Below, piece by piece: positions 62,810 to 64,000 of a stretch of DNA of 64,000 bases (the first letter of the stretch is position 1; each line of letters opens with the position of its first letter). The position numbers and the translations under genes were made by a program. The notes beneath the pieces were generated by a model. That model saw only the letters and a list, made by a program, of their open reading frames with translations. It was not told the DNA's origin and ran no database searches. The stretch is taken from contig NZ_CP081297.1 in assembly GCF_019711355.1 (NCBI RefSeq), positions 2,679,957 to 2,743,956 of the forward strand, written 5' to 3'. This DNA comes from Qipengyuania psychrotolerans (lineage in GTDB: Bacteria > Pseudomonadota > Alphaproteobacteria > Sphingomonadales > Sphingomonadaceae).

Positions 62810-63616
62810 ATGAAGAAATGGATGTTGGCGCTAGGCGCGCCGCTGGTTCTGGCTGCGCAGCCGGTATCGGCCCAGAAAGACAGCGCGGAAGATGCGCAGG
62901 CGATGGCGACGTTGATGGAAGCGTTCGCAGCCGAGCCGCTTACTCCCGAAGAAGAGGCGCGGCTTCCCCTCGCAGAAACGGTCGTCGCGAAAATGTTGCC
63001 TCCGGGTTCCATGAAGAAGGTGATGGATTCCACCTTTGGCGGGCTAATGGGCCCATTTATGGACATGGCAGCCGCGGCCGGCCCCAATCTTGTCGATCAT
63101 ATCGGTTATGAAGAATCCGAACTCGAGATCTCCGAAGAAAAGGTGAAGGAGGTCGCCGCAATCGTCGATCCGAACTGGCAGGAACGTCAGAAGCGCGAGA
63201 TGGCGCTTATGCAATCGGCGATAGGCGAGGTGATGGAGGCGATGGAGCCAGCCATGCGCAAGGGCATGAGCGAGGCATATGCTGTGACGTTTACCGATGC
63301 AGAACTGACTGACCTCAATGCATTCTTCTCGACCGAAACCGGCGCATCATTCGCCAGCAAATCGTACGAACTTGCCAATGACCCGCGAGTGATGGGCGCG
63401 GCAATGTCCACGTTGCCCTCGATGATGGAGCAGTTTGCCGCGATAGGTGAACAGATGAAAGTCGCGATGGCGGACTTGCCTGCCAGAAAGACGTTCGAGA
63501 CATTGTCCGCATCGGAAAAAGCGCGCTTGGTGGCCCTGACTGGCTTGAGCGAGGAAGACCTCGAGATCGGAATGGAAGTCGCCGCCGAAACAGCTGCCGA
63601 GGACGGCCCATTCTAG
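62810..63616 (+). CDS. Exported DUF2059 protein
   Basis: A 268-residue protein with a signal peptide (about 1-21, ending VSAQ). The DUF2059 region (about 130-200) has AMRKGMSEAYAVTFTDAELT and DLNAFFSTETGASFASKSYE. The rest is helical, Met-rich and acidic. The function is unknown. TTGGAGGG lies about eight bases before ATG 62810. Confidence 0.85.
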   Translation: MKKWMLALGAPLVLAAQPVSAQKDSAEDAQAMATLMEAFAAEPLTPEEEARLPLAETVVAKMLPPGSMKKVMDSTFGGLMGPFMDMAAAAGPNLVDHIGYEESELEISEEKVKEVAAIVDPNWQERQKREMALMQSAIGEVMEAMEPAMRKGMSEAYAVTFTDAELTDLNAFFSTETGASFASKSYELANDPRVMGAAMSTLPSMMEQFAAIGEQMKVAMADLPARKTFETLSASEKARLVALTGLSEEDLEIGMEVAAETAAEDGPF

Positions 63617-63641
63617 AGCCGATCCGGAGCGGTTGGTGCTG

Positions 63642-64000
63642 ATGGGCTGGCCATGGTCAGAGCTTGGCATCGCGGCGACACCTGACAAGGACGCGATCCG
63701 TGCGGCCTATGATGCGAAGCGCGCACAGATTGATCTGTCGATGCAAATCAGCGCTTTCGCGCGCCTGACAGAAGCGCGCGAAAAAGCGCTGTTCCTCGCC
63801 TCGGAGATGCAGCGCGAGGCTGAACGCAAAGAAACGGCGCCGGATGGAGGCCCGGTGGCTGAACCGGCTGTGGAGAGCGCGCCGATTGCTATGGAAAAAT
63901 CCGCGGCTGGGGCCAGTCCGCCCGAACCCGAACCCGAACCCGAACCCGAACCCGAACCCGAACCCGAACCCGAACCCGAACCCGAACCCGAACCCGAACC
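63642..64000 (+). CDS. J-like protein with (Pro-Glu)n tract, cut by window edge
   Basis: The frame opens at ATG 63642 and stays open to the window end (over 119 codons). The start reads MGWPWSELGIAATPDKDAIR and resembles the J-like N-terminus of bacterial proteins of the type WPWxxLGIxPTxDxxAIRRAY; no HPD motif is seen. A charged helical stretch follows, then from 63921 an uninterrupted (PE)n tract that continues past the edge. Such tracts make stiff spacers, as in TonB. The remaining domains are outside the window. Confidence 0.7.
   Translation, partial: MGWPWSELGIAATPDKDAIRAAYDAKRAQIDLSMQISAFARLTEAREKALFLASEMQREAERKETAPDGGPVAEPAVESAPIAMEKSAAGASPPEPEPEPEPEPEPEPEPEPEPEPEPE
63921..64000 (+). 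repeat. (CCCGAA)n tandem repeat, at least 13 units
   Basis: Thirteen perfect hexamers plus two bases, running off the window. In the frame of the gene at 63642 each unit codes Pro-Glu, so unit gain or loss keeps the frame and only changes spacer length. The repeats show no base differences within the window. Confidence 0.95.

Overview
The window is a dense, GC-rich stretch of chromosome from an alphaproteobacterium. It is most likely from Sphingomonadales, in or near the Erythrobacteraceae (Erythrobacter, Qipengyuania or Altererythrobacter). The placement rests on a set of markers rather than one gene: a SciP (DUF1153) CtrA antagonist, MipZ instead of MinCDE, the nadD-rsfS-rlmH-envC-ctpA order, a three-subunit bc1 complex, a DUF3035 lipoprotein next to lspA, and many proteins that resemble sphingomonad versions. 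I see no insertion sequence, prophage, integrase, CRISPR array or rRNA. No gap without a gene exceeds 300 bases; the largest, about 220 bases each, lie at 19441-19658, 26768-26992 and 53007-53223, and their contents are listed.

Layout. 1-5.9 kb: end of nadD, rsfS, rlmH, a degenerate LytM protein (EnvC-like), ctpA, dsbB-coq7 and a periplasmic unknown. 5.9-8.4 kb: wecB-wecC, making UDP-ManNAcA. 8.4-11.2 kb (minus): fabI, a BrkB-type membrane protein and a CbpA-type J protein. 11.3-15.1 kb: pdxH, CDF transporter, PhzF, a serine hydrolase and a small divergent protein. 15.1-18.3 kb (minus): fcl, gmd (GDP-fucose) and mnmA. 18.4-25.9 kb: an unknown with sciP, a GlsB stress protein, an RND efflux pair with an oversized permease, and a DUF445 protein. 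25.9-31.1 kb (minus): two tandem TonB-C paralogues, etfA, etfB, sucC. 31.2-34.2 kb: inositol-phosphatase-like enzyme, OmpA lipoprotein, CNNM/CBS protein. 34.3-42.9 kb (minus): a tightly packed run of ten genes, gpmA-purE-purK-folA-ribF-GDPD-ileS-lspA-DUF3035, with a small protein gene just upstream. 43-53 kb: tRNA-Thr, acyl-CoA dehydrogenase, two PH-domain membrane proteins, GNAT, threonine aldolase, EamA transporter, SDR, pepN, pgeF. 53.2-56 kb: petABC. 56-64 kb: apt, a cation/proton antiporter coupled to an OmpA lipoprotein, tRNA-Gly, panC, mipZ with a membrane J protein and a phosphomannomutase, a DUF2059 protein, and a J-like protein that runs off the window through a (Pro-Glu)n repeat.

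How it fits together. The gene content is mainly housekeeping: NAD, FAD, folate, purine, pantothenate, PLP and ubiquinone synthesis, tRNA charging and modification, respiration and envelope maintenance. Envelope functions recur: lipoprotein processing, two OmpA-type peptidoglycan-binding lipoproteins, efflux, and sugar-nucleotide supply (PMM/PGM, Gmd, Fcl, WecBC) for surface glycans whose transferases lie elsewhere. The least ordinary signals are a fossil of the etfA 3' end marking an old tandem duplication, an rlmH gene whose only sensible start codon is ATC, an RND permease with an extra four-helix insert, a Tim14/Pam18-like J protein coupled to MipZ, a stand-alone copy of a serine-hydrolase N-terminal module, and several promoter or operator candidates.
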